Source of the DNA: Burhinus oedicnemus
Lineage: Eukaryota; Chordata; Aves; Charadriiformes; Burhinidae
Length of the DNA stretch: 64,000 nucleotides
Reading direction: 5' to 3'
Assembly: GCA_008921705.1 (NCBI GenBank)
Contig: VFFE01007188.1
Span: forward strand, 1,336,691 to 1,400,690
Shown: positions 22,825-36,321 of the stretch, in pieces
Position numbering within the stretch: position 1 is the stretch's first letter
Layout of the letters: each line of letters begins with the position of its first letter
Notes under the pieces: generated by a model
What the model was told of the DNA's origin: nothing
Databases searched by the model: none
The model's input: the letters and a program-made list of their open reading frames with translations, nothing else
Program-made: the position numbers and the translations under genes

Positions 22825-23450
22825 ATTTCAAGGGCCTAGGCTTTCTGAAGCTGAGTACTTGACTGATAAAGTCAAGGCAAAGGTGGAAAGGACATTAAGT
22901 ACCTCATTCTTCTCCATGGGCCTTATTGATGTGCCCCCATTCCCATTCAGCAGCAGGCTTACATTGTTTTTATTCTTCATTTTGCTGTTTATCTGTTTAT
23001 GTGCTTATAGAAGACCTTCTTGTTGTTCTTCACATCCTTCATAAAATTCAAGTCCAGGTGGTTTTTGTCTTTCCTAATGCTGTCCCAGAACACTCAGTGT
23101 CTTTATACTCCTCCTGGGTGACCTGACTGCTTCCGTGTCTTGTATGCTTGAGTTCAGTCAGAAGTTCCCTGAAATTCCAGGCAGGTCTCGTGCAAACTTT
23201 GCTCAACTTTCTGCATGTTGGGATGGACCTCTTGAGCTTGGAGGTTATGATCTTCTAAAACCAGCCTTTATCTTCTGGACCTTTCAAGCACATTCCCAAA
23301 AAAGCTGAGGTCTGCTCTCCTGAAGTCCAAGTGTGTGATACTGCTGTTTGCTTTGCCTGTTTGTCTGCTATTTCCCTTGACTTAGGATCTTGAACTCCAC
23401 CATCTCATGGTCACTACAGCCACTTTGATACAGGACATGGATACAGTTTA
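22825..23450 (-). mobile_element. CR1 LINE ORF2 endonuclease/RT linker, decayed
   Basis: Read on the minus strand from 23450 down, it starts with the CR1 SDHEMVEFKIL block. It continues through LDFRRADLS-like and a DLN.MKDVKNNKKVFYKHI-like linker segment, then a LLLNGNGG-like segment, and ends near the equivalent of the start of the RT. Several frameshifts and substitutions show that it is old. The 3' end of the element is absent. Confidence 0.8.
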
Positions 23451-25679
23451 TCAGTGACTACTAAATCATTATGGGTATTTTTCATTTTAAGGATAAGGAT
23501 GTTCTTCTAATAGGAAAAAATAGCTGATGGGTATTGGGACATTCCAGACAAAAAAGTAGTGAGGATTTAAAATATATTTTATGTGACCTTGACAATTATT
23601 TATAATGAGGTACACCTCTAAACTAGTTCAGTGTCCCACTAAACAATGACATTTATTTTCCATGAAGATGCCAAATCACTTTATGAATGCATTACACTGT
23701 TGACCTTCACAGTGTTTTGAATTCTCCATATTTTTCATTTTTTTATAGTCCTTTATCATCTTCCTTTTTATTTGGCTTAGTTTCAGTCTGAAAAGTCCTT
23801 ATCTGTTTAGTTTCTCATCCTAGAGGCCATTTATTTTCTAGGAGCAGTCATGTACATTTTATATTGGTAACTTTTCTAGTCCTAGACCCTTGATGAGATG
23901 GTGTAACCATGATTATATGTAGTTTTCAAGATATAAGCACATAAATAATGGATGTCACATGGATGTATATGTCCTTTTTTGTTCGTTTGTTTCAGTCTTT
24001 TTCCCTAAAAATTCTTACTACTCTGTTTTCCTTTGGCTACCACTAAGTCCACATTCACCTGAAGCTTGATGTAGCAGCAGCTAGATGTGGTTTGCTGAGC
24101 AGCACTAATCTTATTTGAAAAAAACCGACCAGGAGAAGGCATTCATCACGAGAAAAGGAAAACAATGTCTTCCCTTTTCTTTCTGTATGCTTCTTATATT
24201 TCTTTTTTTTTCCCTTCTGGTTAATGTAAGCTTACTTTTCTCTATTTCAATAATTGTAGAAGTTGAGAAAAAGTAATTTTCTTTACTTTTAAAGATTATT
24301 TAATATCTTTCTTACAGTACATTGTATGACACTATATATTTGTAATAGTCTTTCTAGACACATGGTACCATATTAGTATCTTTTGCTTCTGCCTCCATTT
24401 GTAGAGTATAATACATGATAAACCAGCTGCTGATGCTGATTAATGTACACATTCAAAAGAAATGTGGCAACTGGGATGCACTTTAGAAAGGATTGTTGCA
24501 TTACCTGAAGTATTACCTGAAGTCTGTTACTGCTGTAAACATCTTTGAAATGAACTAGTCAGTCTTCTTAATGATGAAAGCTCAGTTTTTAAAAAAAAAA
24601 AGTCTTCGTGCCCATGAATATTATGGAAATTTTTATTAGGAAATTGGTGAGCAACTGTATAAGACTTTAAAGATAAATCAATTTCTACTGAATTTCTTTA
24701 AATAAACCCTGCAATCCCTGTACTTTTTAAGTGAAGAGGTAAGTTCAAAAGCTTAGCATATCCTGTCTGAAGTGACTGCATTACTGAATTGGTAACAACC
24801 CATTTATTTTTCTGGTTGTTAATGGTGATGTCACAAAGAAGCTCAGCTGTTCACTTCTGTATCAGGTACAGAGATGAGAAACTTTGAAGAAACAGTAACA
24901 AAAAGTGCTTACTATTGTCCTACTTAAAATGTTGACATATTGGAATCTAAAACTGACATTTTTATTATGTATCCTGTTTTCTGTGATCATACTGCCAAGT
25001 TTCCATTTACACTTCCTAGCTCAGGAGGATTATCTAGCCCAATGCATTTTTCAGAATCTTAATTTTCCTTTGTAAGCCTTGTGTGTCAGTAAGCCTTTCC
25101 TTTGTATGATAGTCTTCTCTCCAAAATCAAAATTCTAATTTTTTAATGTTGAAGTTTTTTAGATTAATAAAATACTCATATAAAGGATACATTACAAAAT
25201 GTTCCCTGGTGTTGTAAATGCCACTCATCAACTCATTAGTGATGTCAAAAGCAACTGAGTTCTCAGAGAAATTCTCATTCAAATTCATTAAGAATCTCAC
25301 TGAACCTTTACAAATATCTATGGTCATTCAACATTTTTGTATGCATTGTTTTACTGGCTTTTTTTCTGAAAAAATAAAGAAAAAATACAAAAAAAAGTCT
25401 TTATTTTTTTCATAGCTACTGAAAAGCACTTTGTTTAATGAAGATGTCTATAGTCTCTGAAGAACATTCCTGTTGCCCAGAAATTCATCCTGGTAGAAAT
25501 TGATCATGTGGTCATTAGATGTTCTGTGTGTTTTTACAGTATGTACCACCTCATACTAAATACTCTATCAGGAAAGTCTGGGGTCCAAAAATAGATAAAA
25601 ATTTTGAAACACTATGTTCCTCAAGTGTTTAATTTTTAAGGACTCACTGAGGAATACTTCCTTTATGTGTTTGTGAACA
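23451..25679. other. AT-rich spacer
   Basis: About 2.2 kb without recognised repeats or genes. Short frames around 25127-25415 have no domain features. Confidence 0.4.
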
Positions 25680-27302
25680 GACCCTGGAGGCAAGAGGAAA
25701 GGTCTGGACAGAGGAAGACTTTCCCTCTGTTGAGGAGGACTGGGTTAGAGACCACTTGGCCAAGCTGGATACCCATAAGTCCATGGGCCCTGATGGGATG
25801 CACCCACGAGTGCTGAGAGAGCTGGCAGATGTTATTGCTAGACCACTCTCCATCATCTTTGGAAGGGCATGCGGAACAGGAGAGGTGCTTGGGGACTGGA
25901 AGAAGGCCAACATCACTCCAATATTCAAGAAGGGCAAGAAGGAGGACCCAGGGAACTACAGGCCGGGTAGTCTCACCTCTGTCCCTGGGAAGGTTATGGA
26001 GCGACTTGTTCTGGATATCACCTCCAAACACCTTGAAGAACAGGAAGTTATTGGAAGTGGTCAACATGGATTTACCAAGGGTAAATCATGCTTGACCAAT
26101 CTGATAGCCTTCTATGATGTTATAAGTGGTTGGCTCTATGCGGGGAGAGCAGTAGATGTCATCTCCCTTGACTTCAGCAAGGCTTTTGACACTGTCTCCC
26201 ATAACGTCCTCATCAGGAAGCTGAGGAAGTGTGGGCTAGATGAGGAGACAGTGAGGTGGATTGAGAGCTGGCTGTCTGACAGAACTCAGAGGGTTGTGAT
26301 TAATGCAGCAGTGTCAAGGTGGAGGCCTGTAACCAGTGGTGTCCCCCAGGGGTCAATACTCAGTCCAATCTTGTTCAATCCATTCATCAATGACCTGGAT
26401 GAGGGGACAGAGTGTATCCTCAGCAAGTTCGCTGAGGATACCAAACTGGGAGGGGTGGCTGACACTCCAGAGGGCCGCGCTGCCATCCAGTGTGACCTGG
26501 ACAGGTTGGAGTGCTGGGCAGAGAAGAACCTCATGAGGTTCAACAAGAGCAAGGGTAGGGTCCTGCACCTGGGGAGGAAGAATGCTAGGCACCAATATAG
26601 GCTAGGGGTGGACCACCTGCTGGAAAGCAGTTCTGAGGAGAAGGATCTGGGAGTCCTGGTAGATAGGAAATTATCCATGAGCCAGCAATGTGCCCTTGTG
26701 GCCAGGAAGGCCAATGGAATCCTGGGCTGCATAGGCAAGAGTGTGGCCAGTAGGTCGAGGGAGTCCATTCTCCCCCTCTACTCGGCACTGGTGAGGCCAC
26801 AACTGGAATACTGTGTCCAGTTCTGGGCTCCCCAGCTCAAGCGGGACAGGGAACTACTGGAGAGAGTCCAGCGTAGGGCAACAAAGATGACTGGGGGATT
26901 GGAGCACCTCCCTTATGAGGAAAGGCTGAGAGAGCTGGGACTCTAGCCTGGAGAAGAGAAGGCTGCGGGGAGACCTTATTCTTGCTTCTAAGTATCTCAA
27001 GGGTGGGTTGAAGGAGGATGGAGGCAGACTCTGTTCCCAGTGACAGGACGAGGGGCAACGGGCACAAGCTGGAGCATTGGAAGCTTCATTCAAACCTAAG
27101 GAAAAACTTCTTTACGGTTCAGGTGCCAGAGCACTGGAACAGGCTGCCCAGGGAGGTTGTGGAGTGCCCTTCTCTGGAGATTTTCAAGACCCGCCTGGCT
27201 GCAGTTCTGAGTAATGTGCTGTAGGCATTCCTGCGTCAGCAGGGGAGTTGGACTAGATGATCTCTAGAGGTCCCTTCCGACTCTGAAAATTCTGTGATTC
27301 TG
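25680..27302 (+). mobile_element. CR1 LINE, best preserved copy in the window
   Basis: It starts at the linker preceding the RT (about 25680) and ends with ATTCTGTGATTCTG octamers at 27288-27302. RT and C-terminal regions are complete at sequence level, with few indels. It shares its subfamily with the 690-2520 copy. Confidence 0.95.
25700..27224 (+). pseudogene. CR1 ORF2 reverse transcriptase, near-full RT domain
   Basis: The longest RT frame in the window is open from at least 25700 to the stop at 26944-26946 (396 codons from the first internal ATG). Landmarks are [20 protein letters not shown], the block [20 protein letters not shown], motif [16 protein letters not shown], motif [16 protein letters not shown], motif C, then the block [20 protein letters not shown] and [18 protein letters not shown]. 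Motif C is FAED (GAG at 26434-26436) instead of FADD: one catalytic Asp is Glu, which would be expected to cripple polymerisation. A loss of about 2 bases near 26942 makes the TAG stop. Another indel near 27010 moves the C-terminal block (27018-27224, containing [19 protein letters not shown]) to a third frame. The endonuclease is absent. Confidence 0.92.
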
Positions 27303-30300
27303 GTACCAATCATCCTAGCGTTTGATTGTGGTTAACAAAGACTGTTTAGCTTTTTAATACCTTGTAACAGTGAGTACTTAACATGAATGAACGCACATCT
27401 GAAAATACTTATTTGGATGTTACACAAAACTCAGTAACGCATTTTTGTGTTCTAATAGATCAGTTTATGCTAGTTTTCATTTGACATAGAAGTGATATGA
27501 GGCAATTGAAACCAGCAAAGTACAACTGATGCTTATAGAGCTTATTTAAGAAGCTGACTACTTGTCTTTACATATCTTTTATCAATAAATGATGTAATTA
27601 GCTGTAACCAATTGTTGATTAGGAGAGTTGTCTTTATTTTTTTGCATTTTGCCTGAAGACATTAGAGCCATAAATATACATGCTATCCGCAATTAAAACA
27701 CTACTATTATTCCCTGGCTACTCAACTTATTTCCTTAGGAGCTCTGTTTATAATTTGTAGAATATGCTTGTTCCTGGATGAGAAAATACATCCTTTTGTA
27801 GGTACTACTACAGAAATGCTCAAAGAAACATGAACAAAATGGCAGAAAAAAGATGCTGTTGTCATGCATAACCAAAACAAAAATTCATGTAAATTCTTTT
27901 GGACAAAATATAAAAAGGCCTGATCTTAAGCACAGGAGATGACATTTCTCAATATCAGAACCAGACTATGCTAAATGGGTATATACACATTTTGAGAAAC
28001 TTCTCACTCAAAAACATTTTCTTCCATGTTAATTACATTAAGCTTCTCTTTGTGGAGCTGAATTTTATTTGAAGTTGCTAAGAGACAAGAGATTCATCAA
28101 AATACTCAGTTGCAAAAACACTGAGCTAATTTCATTCCATCAAATTCACCAACACTGAGCAATTTTACTGCTCGTTTGTAAAAATATCTACTCAGAGACA
28201 TTATTTAAAGAAACCAAAACTGAGCCAACTGTCTCTATCCCTGTATCTGATTTTGAAAATTTTCACATTTGACATATTGTCATACAATGTCTGTCATCAT
28301 GAAAAAGTCCTAAACCAGGTATTTGATCGCATTTTCTGAACAGGGGAAAAATATTATGAAAGACATGTAAAAAACAGTGTCTTATCTTTAAAGACAAGGA
28401 TAATATAATTCATGTAGTAACTAAACAAAATGTTTCCCCTCTTTACTCTTGTTGTTTTTTTCAGCTTGTCTTTTGCTGTAGGAAACAATGTAGTTTTGTG
28501 TATGAAAATGTCTGCATCTCTATAAATTAACACTGAAATAATTTCAATAACAGTGGATTCAAGTTAAATATGCAGAGTAGGATTCAGTCCACTTAACACT
28601 GGTACCTAACTAGCATTTAAGTCTTGATGATTAGAGAATCTACATATCCACTTTAACCCTACTTCAGATTCTTTATGGAAGCTGACACCTTCCACTGGAG
28701 GAGTTTCACCTCAGTGAAATAGCACATAGGACAACTACAATGGAAAAAATCCCTTAATATCATTGTGTGCATTTCATTTTCTTCAGTGCTACACATTATC
28801 AGTAGGAAAAGAATTCCCATAAAGCTCTGTGAAGCCACTACCTCACTTTCACCCAAACCTCTTATTAAAACATTACTGTGGTGAGGCTCATAGGAAGCTA
28901 ATCCCTAGGCAGGTGGCAAACTCGAATAGCTGTGATTGTTGCTGCTACCTTGTTTAATGTACCCATAATTTATTCAATTAATTCCACAGGTTGTCTCACT
29001 AATCTAGTCTGGTTGATCATTTAGAAGCTTTTGAGGACTGTGATTAACATTTTCTGGAAGTTCAGTCAAAAGAACAAAAGAACTGTCTTCAAAAGACTTC
29101 ATAATTTCCAAACTTTTCTGCTTTCTGATTTTTGATGAGCCCACGAATAAATTTACTAACTTACTTTTCTCTTTCATTATTCAGAAAATCAGACGAAAAC
29201 AGTGATGTTATAATTTCCTGTTCATGACAGATATTGCCCCACTTGCCATCTCTCATCACTATTTCATGAAATTGGTTTACATAATGTAAAAACCCTAGTA
29301 TTTTGGAATACTGAAAGTTACACTGAGAAATGCCTTTTTCCCCAAATAAAGATGAAAGTATCCTGAATGAAATAAAATACTAAAAGAAAAGATTACTTCT
29401 CTGTGTTGTGCTGAATTTATAAGAACAAACAAACATTTCTCTAGAAAAATAGATTTAATCAACAATAATAAAAGAAGAATAAAACTAATTTCATCGTTTA
29501 TGCAAAACACACAAGCTTTATATTATAACAAGCTTTGAAATAATTTTTTGCTTGGACTCAGAATATTAAGAAAACTATTGAAATATCTAGATTCAAATTT
29601 GAGCTCTGGTTGTTGAAATGTTCATGTATAGGCTTCACATAGGCTTATTCACATAGGCTTATGTGAATACAGCTTGGCTTTAGAACTGTGTCCACTTTCC
29701 AGACTGCAATACATCTTAAGTTCAAGAAATTACACACATTATAAAATATATGTGAAGCTTCTTTTATATATTAAAATTCTAAATGGCAGTTTTTTCAGCA
29801 AAGACTAAAAAAAAGCACTGTAAATGATAAACTGTACAGAAAAAGTACAATATATGTATGTTTTTCTAAAGATCAAGGACATTAGTTAGGACATAGGAAA
29901 CTGAGGTTTGGCTTTTTCTTTTTCTATTTTCATTTTTTATGCGGGAATTAAATATTGGATCACTTTCCAGTTACTATGAAAAGCACACAGAATGAAAAAA
30001 AAAAACCCAAACTTGGAAAAGAATGTTGTTCTCATTGTTCCAAAAAAAGGATGAGTTACATACCTCTCCTCCACTTAGACTTTTGACTTGCAGCTTAGTA
30101 CTTACTTCATTTGTGGAATGAGACTATCCTTTTACACTTCAATTTCAAATAACTGCTGTTATTGCAAAGTATACACTAATCAATGTGACAAACCCTTTCC
30201 TTCAATGAGTTTAGAATATACTTAAAAGCTGTACAAAAATAGGTGCCAAAAGTAAGAAAGAAAAGTAACAAAAGGATGGGTTTAATGGTATTGAGATATG

Positions 30301-30766
30301 AGAAAGACATAAGTACAGATGAAAAACAGTGAAGAAAAAATTAGTTTAACTGACACAAGAAAAAAAGAATAGACAAATTCCAGGCACTAGGCCTGCTCTG
30401 GATTTAAAATAAATACAATTACATTAGAAACCAAATACAATATAGAGTAATTACTCTGATTTTAACTTGATTCTGTTAACCAGAGTGACACAAGTAGAGA
30501 CAGAATTTTGTAAAAACATGAAAGTAAAAGAAATAAAAGGAACAAGCCAAAAGAGGATCTAAGTAACATTTTAAGTAGACATGCAAGCTGTAACATAATG
30601 AAGAAGTAAGAATAAATTTAGGAGGAAACAATTAAGAAGTAATTTATGCCAACTCCTATCTGTATATATATAAACTACCCAATAGGCCATTGAGAAAAAC
30701 AATCTGCAATGCCATTTTTTAATTGGCAAATTGAGCTGTCAGAATTGACCTCAGGAACACTTGCTG
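27303..30766. other. AT-rich interval without recognised repeats
   Basis: About 3.5 kb. A perfect small hairpin with adjacent direct repeats lies at 29633-29669. No CR1, LTR or gene was recognised. The segment around 28920-29060 has the look of moderately complex, possibly conserved sequence, which cannot be judged without alignment. Confidence 0.4.
29633..29669. repeat. Hairpin plus 14-bp direct repeat
   Basis: TATTCACATA and TATGTGAATA (29646-29669) form a perfect 10-bp inverted repeat around GGCT. The block TTCACATAGGCTTA occurs twice in tandem at a spacing of 14 bases (from about 29633), so the hairpin includes the second unit. Confidence 0.8.
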
Positions 30767-31066
30767 GAGAGGGACTTTTCACAAGGGCATGTAGTGATAA
30801 GAAGAGGGGTAATGGCTTCAAACTGGAAGCGGGGAGATTTAGATTAGATCTCAGGAAGAAACTTTTCACTACGAGGCTGGTGGGGCACTGGAACACGTTG
30901 CCTAGGGAAGTTGTGGGGGCCCCATCCCTGGGAGTGTTCAAGGCCAGGTTGGATGAGGCTTTGAGTAATCTGATCTAGTGGGAGGTGTCCTTGCCCATGG
31001 CAAGGGAGTTGGGACTAGATGATCTTTAAGGTCCCTTCCAACCTAAATCATTCTATGATTCTATGA
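30767..31066 (+). mobile_element. CR1 LINE 3' tail
   Basis: A 300-bp fragment encodes [23 protein letters not shown] sequence and HWNTLPREVVGAPSLGVFKA, and ends in the doubled ATTCTATG octamer. The [17 protein letters not shown] block places it with the 3349 and 9838 subfamily. The open frame at 30709-30978 is this remnant with unrelated sequence fused in front. Confidence 0.92.
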
Positions 31067-34000
31067 ATATAATGAAATTAATTTTATAAAGAAAAAAAAA
31101 AAACAACACAGACAAAATTACAAGTTTAACTACACAGGTTGCATAAATATTTATTTTTAGTGGAAATATCACTTAGATGCAAAACCAGAAATAGGTATAT
31201 CTGAAGACACATATCTAATTTGTGCACCATTTGAAGTCAACCACCTATAAATGTTTTCATGAACCATTTTTCTGTAAAATAAATAAACAGACTTCTAAGT
31301 CTGACTTTGGAAAATTTGAAATATAGATTCTGAAATTAACAACATGAGCCTGTCAATAGTATGAAATATTAAAAGGCAACAATATGAATGCTAATATTCT
31401 AGAAAAAAAATGCAGGCATCCAGAACAGGACCCACATAGCATGCTAGCTAGTTACGTAGCCATTACATTCATAAAAGAAAAAGAAAGAGGTAAAGTTCCT
31501 CTTTCTAAAATTAAGAATATTAGTTCCAAAGTGGCAAGACTAGATTATGCATTTTTTCCTTTGCTTTTTTTCCCCCTTTTTTTTTTTTCTTAAGTAAAGG
31601 GATGCTCAGAATAACGATTAACCTTGAGTTACTGCAGGGGGGAGAAAATTAGTAATTAAAAATTATTTGAGAGAAATGCTGCTCTCTGTCTTTAGAGAAA
31701 AAGAATGTCTCTACCTCTTCTCCACTTTGAAGAAGGCTGATCTTTATCAAGGGCCTTAATGATTTGGGCTTATTTCATGTTAATCAAAAATAACATTTCT
31801 TATGACATACATTACAGCGTCATATACATGCTTCAAGCCATGCACTGAAGAGAAAAAAAATGTAATTATTCTAGATCACTAATTAAATTAGGATTGCCAG
31901 TTCACTAAGTACAGAAAACTTGTATCAGAGGATAGATGGAGAATCTGTGAATTTTCATAAGGTTTTTTTTATTTGTGTGTAACATGGTTGCGTGGGGGTG
32001 CGGGGGTGGAGATTTTGTTTATTTTGTTTTTTCCTTTTTTTTCCCCACAGTAAATATAATGTTTAAGCAACCACAACAAAGGACAGTAAAATCAAATTTT
32101 TAAGCTGTATCAAAAAAGAAGTGCAAAACCAGAATAAAAATTACGTTTTGATTTTTTTTTTTTAAATGTGATCCTTTTGATTCCTAAATATTCCCTTTCT
32201 AACAACAAGCTAAAGGAGTAAACTCGCAGTAACAATACTGTGTTATAACACTGGCCAGGACAGACTGCTTTGTCATATTAAACCTTAAGTTTTTTAATCA
32301 AAATGACTTTTACCAGAAGCTGGAAAGCCTTCCATCTGACTTATTTCCTTTCAGTGAGCTTTCAGATGTAAACCTTAGGAGTATTTGGAAATCCTCAATA
32401 TTAACATTTTAAGTTATCATTTATATACCAACAACGATTTTGGCCTCAGCAATTGCAAGGGCAAAAATATTTCTTTAAGATACTGCTGCAAGAGTAGACA
32501 CAGGTAAAGCTACACTATAGCTAAGAGAGAAGGGATTGTGGATGATATTGCAGGTTGCAGATCAGGGAAATAAAAAGAGCAACAATATGAGACACTCTAG
32601 GCTTTAGAGCATACTTGATAAATTCACTCAGATAAGGGAAGATAAAGTATCAATGTTTGTGGAGTTTTTGATATGGATGTTATATCAAGTTCTTGAGACA
32701 CCATCTGTTCTGAAAAAAAACCTGCTTTATTAATAGATTCCTACAAAATTGTCAAAGACGTGTCAGATGCACTATGGGTAGATACTTAATTAAAAGTTAT
32801 GCAGCATCTAAATAACTAATCCAGGGTGTTAATTAGAACAAATATTGAACTTTTATGACATTTTTGTCAGCTTATAATGCTTTGAATTCAGATTAGCATA
32901 TTTTTTTCCACTTTAAGACAAAGTAACATTCATGCTTTGCATGGTAAAATTCTGAGCACAGTAATGGCATTTCAGTAAATTAATTAAATGGCTTAATTAG
33001 TTTTGAGGTCACAGGTGAAAATTAATTTGCTCTCTCCCATATTATTTCCTGTTTTCACAAAAACACTCTACAGTCAGAAACCTCTTCAAGGATGTCAGCT
33101 GCTACTCAAGAAATACATAGGAATGAACTGTCAGAGACATAGTAGCTCAGGCTATGAAGTTGTTCTGAGAAGACACTTACTCATAGCCTTTATATCTGAT
33201 CCTCTCCAGTCTTTGTTGGCATGCATTTTCAGAGGCAGTTCATGTAATTATGAAAACAATTATCCTGAATCTTTTAGGTAGAATATTCCCAAAGAAAATG
33301 AGAGACAAGTGAAGATAAAGAGATTTCAGGATTTCTATGTAATAGAACCTCACTGAGGATTTAAAACAAACACACAATCAAACCCAAACCAAAACAAACA
33401 AAAAAACAAACCCCAAAAATCTGTCAGGAATATGGTATGTAACAAACAATATAGAAACAAGTGTTGTACAAGTAAGTGTTGCACAGAAAAAAGGCTTTAA
33501 CTAAATTTAGCTTTCTCTCACTCATTCAGGTCTTAATTCCTGGTTGTCCTGTTAGTCTGCTGTGGTGCAAATTTGACTTCTTCTTGGCTGAGAAGGAAAG
33601 GTACAGAATAAAGAAGAGCCCTGTTTGCAGACTCTACTCTCCATATAACATGAATGCAAGTTAGGCCAGATTTGACTCTGCCAGCCCTTTGAAGTCTCCC
33701 AAGGTTAGACTAGGGCTCTGTGGTGTCTTGAGTAAGTCAGGAGGAAAATGAGTGCTCAAGGACACTGGTCTGCTGGGCAGTGCTCTCATGCTGTCTTGAC
33801 AGAAAGGTTAGGTATCATGTCTTTATGTGCTCTTAACATAATGTGCTGTATAGCCATACTGTAGATATTCCTGAGTATTAAATGAGATATGCATGTGCAA
33901 ATTAATTCCCTTAGCCTGGGACTGGCAGTATGCTCCTGCAGCAGTTACTAACTCCGTAACAGATACAACCTTTGCATTCCAAAATATCCACGTGCATTAT

Positions 34001-36219
34001 TGGTGTTTTTTATAGGCGATGCAGCTATGAGACTATGGGAGATAATAGGTCCTAGAAGCAACTGTTACATGTGAGAGATGTTTCGAAGTAAGAATACACA
34101 TATATGAGGATCTCAAATCTAGAAATGTATGTGGATCTATACTGAGAGAAGTAAACCTAGAATTCTGAATGTAATATGTCAAATATCCCTCTACTACTAA
34201 GAGAGAGCAAGTTTTCCAAGTATAAGCTTTTTTAAAGAAAACAAACTGTAGTCTTTTACCTCAATGCTTCCTTATCCCACTATTTACCTAAATGACAGAA
34301 TCTGAAGTCCAGTCACTTTAACAGTTATTAGAAACATCTTCAAATACTAGAGTTTTCCAGACTATGTAATGAATAGTAATATGAATTATTTTATGTCTGG
34401 AAATGTTAAAAGTGTACACATTGATTTCAGTTAAAAGTTGAACTTGGATTGTTAAGCCTACAGACAAATACTTCTTTGCATTGCTGAAACTGCTCTGTTG
34501 CCATGAGATGCTCACGTGATGACACTGTTTTAACAATGCTAAACTGTTATTAAGCTCTCTTGAACCAAAAAAATCTGCTTGTGTTTTTGAAATGAAATAT
34601 TGACATACGCAAGGCTTTAAGTTCATTTTCAGATTTTTTCTTACTTTGCCCCATAAAAATAGCAAAAAACTTTGTAAATTCTACAGACAGGCTTAAGTAG
34701 AATATTGGAACATATATTTTAAAAGGGAAATAGCAAAGCTTCTGGAAAGAATTACAAAGGTTTTACAAAACCATGTCCCTTTTCCCTACACTGTTACACG
34801 CTTGTTCTCTTTCCCACAACTCAGTGATTTTCAGAAAGGAAACGGTCTCTTCTCCATCCAACAAGGTTTCTTTCCATCATATCTCAGGTCAGCCTGTTCC
34901 CATTCTTCACAATTTCCCAGTCTCCAGTTGCTGAAAGCTTCCTTTTGCTTTTTCTATTACTCCCTCAGCATGCTTGAATGCTCTTCCCTGCACTCCAGAA
35001 GGTTCTTCCAGTTCAGCAGTCCTAGCTGCTACCACACGAAGGCTGACTTGCCTCTTCTTCAACAAGTTCTACTTGACTCAACACACAGCAGTCAAGACAA
35101 GTAAAACAGAGATCATCATTCCCTGCTGTCTGCCCACATCCTTTAAAAAAAGCAGAGTAATAACATAAAGCTAGCAATAAGCAAGCAAACATGTCCTCCC
35201 GCATACTCATTTTGGAAAATAAACTGGTATTATTTCATTACTGGCATTATATTCGAACAACTGAACTGTGCACACTCAGAAATAATTCTTATTAAAAAGG
35301 CAATGCAAAAGATTTTGCTGAAATAATTTTATATAAGATGAAAATGTCACTTCACACTTGATTTGAAATACTTGAAAAAAATATGCGGAGGGAGGGATCA
35401 TGAAATGCAAAGAATGGTAAGAAGTCAGATTTTTCCTGAAAATGAAATTGAGTATAGCAGCAGAAGGAAATATCAGATTCAAAAATGGCTGAAAAAAAAC
35501 CCCAAAAGTGCTTGTACAATCAAGTAGCAAATAGCTCCTATGAAAAGTAAATTCCACTCATTGACCCATTTGCAGTGCCAAACTGCTCTTGTTCTGTTTG
35601 GTTTTTTTTTTTTTTCCCCAGTAGTTTAGTCATTAACAATGGTTCAGCATCTTGTGCTATTTGCTGTTAACAATATAACTTGTCTAATTATGTGGGACTT
35701 GGGATTTTTCTGCATACTTGAAACTCTTCAGCAGATTTCCTAATGCACAGAAAGCTTTCAAGAAACAAAATGGGCCTATTACGGAATTGCATCAACTAGC
35801 TGTTTGCAGTTTCACTTGGTGTTGACATGAAAGCTTAAGTAACTCGGACTGACTGAATCTTGCTTTGCCGTGAGAAGTACATTTGAACCTGAAGCTCAAA
35901 AAAAAGTCATGGAGTATAAAACCGAAAGGAACTAAAACTGGGGAGAGGGCGTTATACAAAAGTTCTTCGAATCAAAATACAATTTTGTGTTGTTCTGTTT
36001 ATAATTTAATTTCAGTCCTCTTCTCAGCTACTTACTGAGTATTTTCAGTTGTTGGAAAGTAATCTTAAATTAATTTCTTTAATTTCTGTCATTCTACAAA
36101 TGTACTGAAAATATTTTAGAGGAAATTTTACAATGATACATCACAAATAAGGGATTACCTGGAAGTTAGAAGACATTTTATACAAATAACAGGTGGATAT
36201 TGCTAGAGTAAAATATGTC
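31067..36219. other. AT-rich interval, repeat-poor
   Basis: About 5.2 kb with homopolymer tracts (31570-31590, 32150-32163, 35603-35620) and an A/C-rich low-complexity run at 33361-33418. No CR1 or LTR was recognised and no frame has a domain (the 115-codon and 100-codon frames at 34318-34665 and 34802-35104 included). Segments around 32280-32460, 32800-33000 and 35570-35860 are complex, homopolymer-poor sequence that I would test first for conserved non-coding elements. Confidence 0.4.
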
Positions 36220-36321
36220 ATATCCAAGAGACATGAGGCTGCCACAGTTCTGTGTCCCCAGGTCCAACTGGCAGGAAGATTGAAGCAGGCACATGCACAC
36301 AGAGCAGGCATATACACCACA
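36220..36321. other. Left part of a GC-richer block split by CR1
   Basis: CA-rich, GC-richer sequence (CAGGCACATGCACACAGAGC) resembles the sequence resuming after the CR1 at 36811 (CACACAGATAACAGGCAG). It is possibly one older LTR-like repeat interrupted by the CR1. Family not recognised. Confidence 0.3.

Noticed and set aside
34318..34665. 115-codon minus-strand open frame
   Set aside because: No recognisable domain in AT-rich background; the length is unremarkable for chance in 64 kb.
34802..35104. 100-codon plus-strand open frame
   Set aside because: Serine- and phenylalanine-rich translation of a pyrimidine-rich tract, with no motif, splice context or codon signal.
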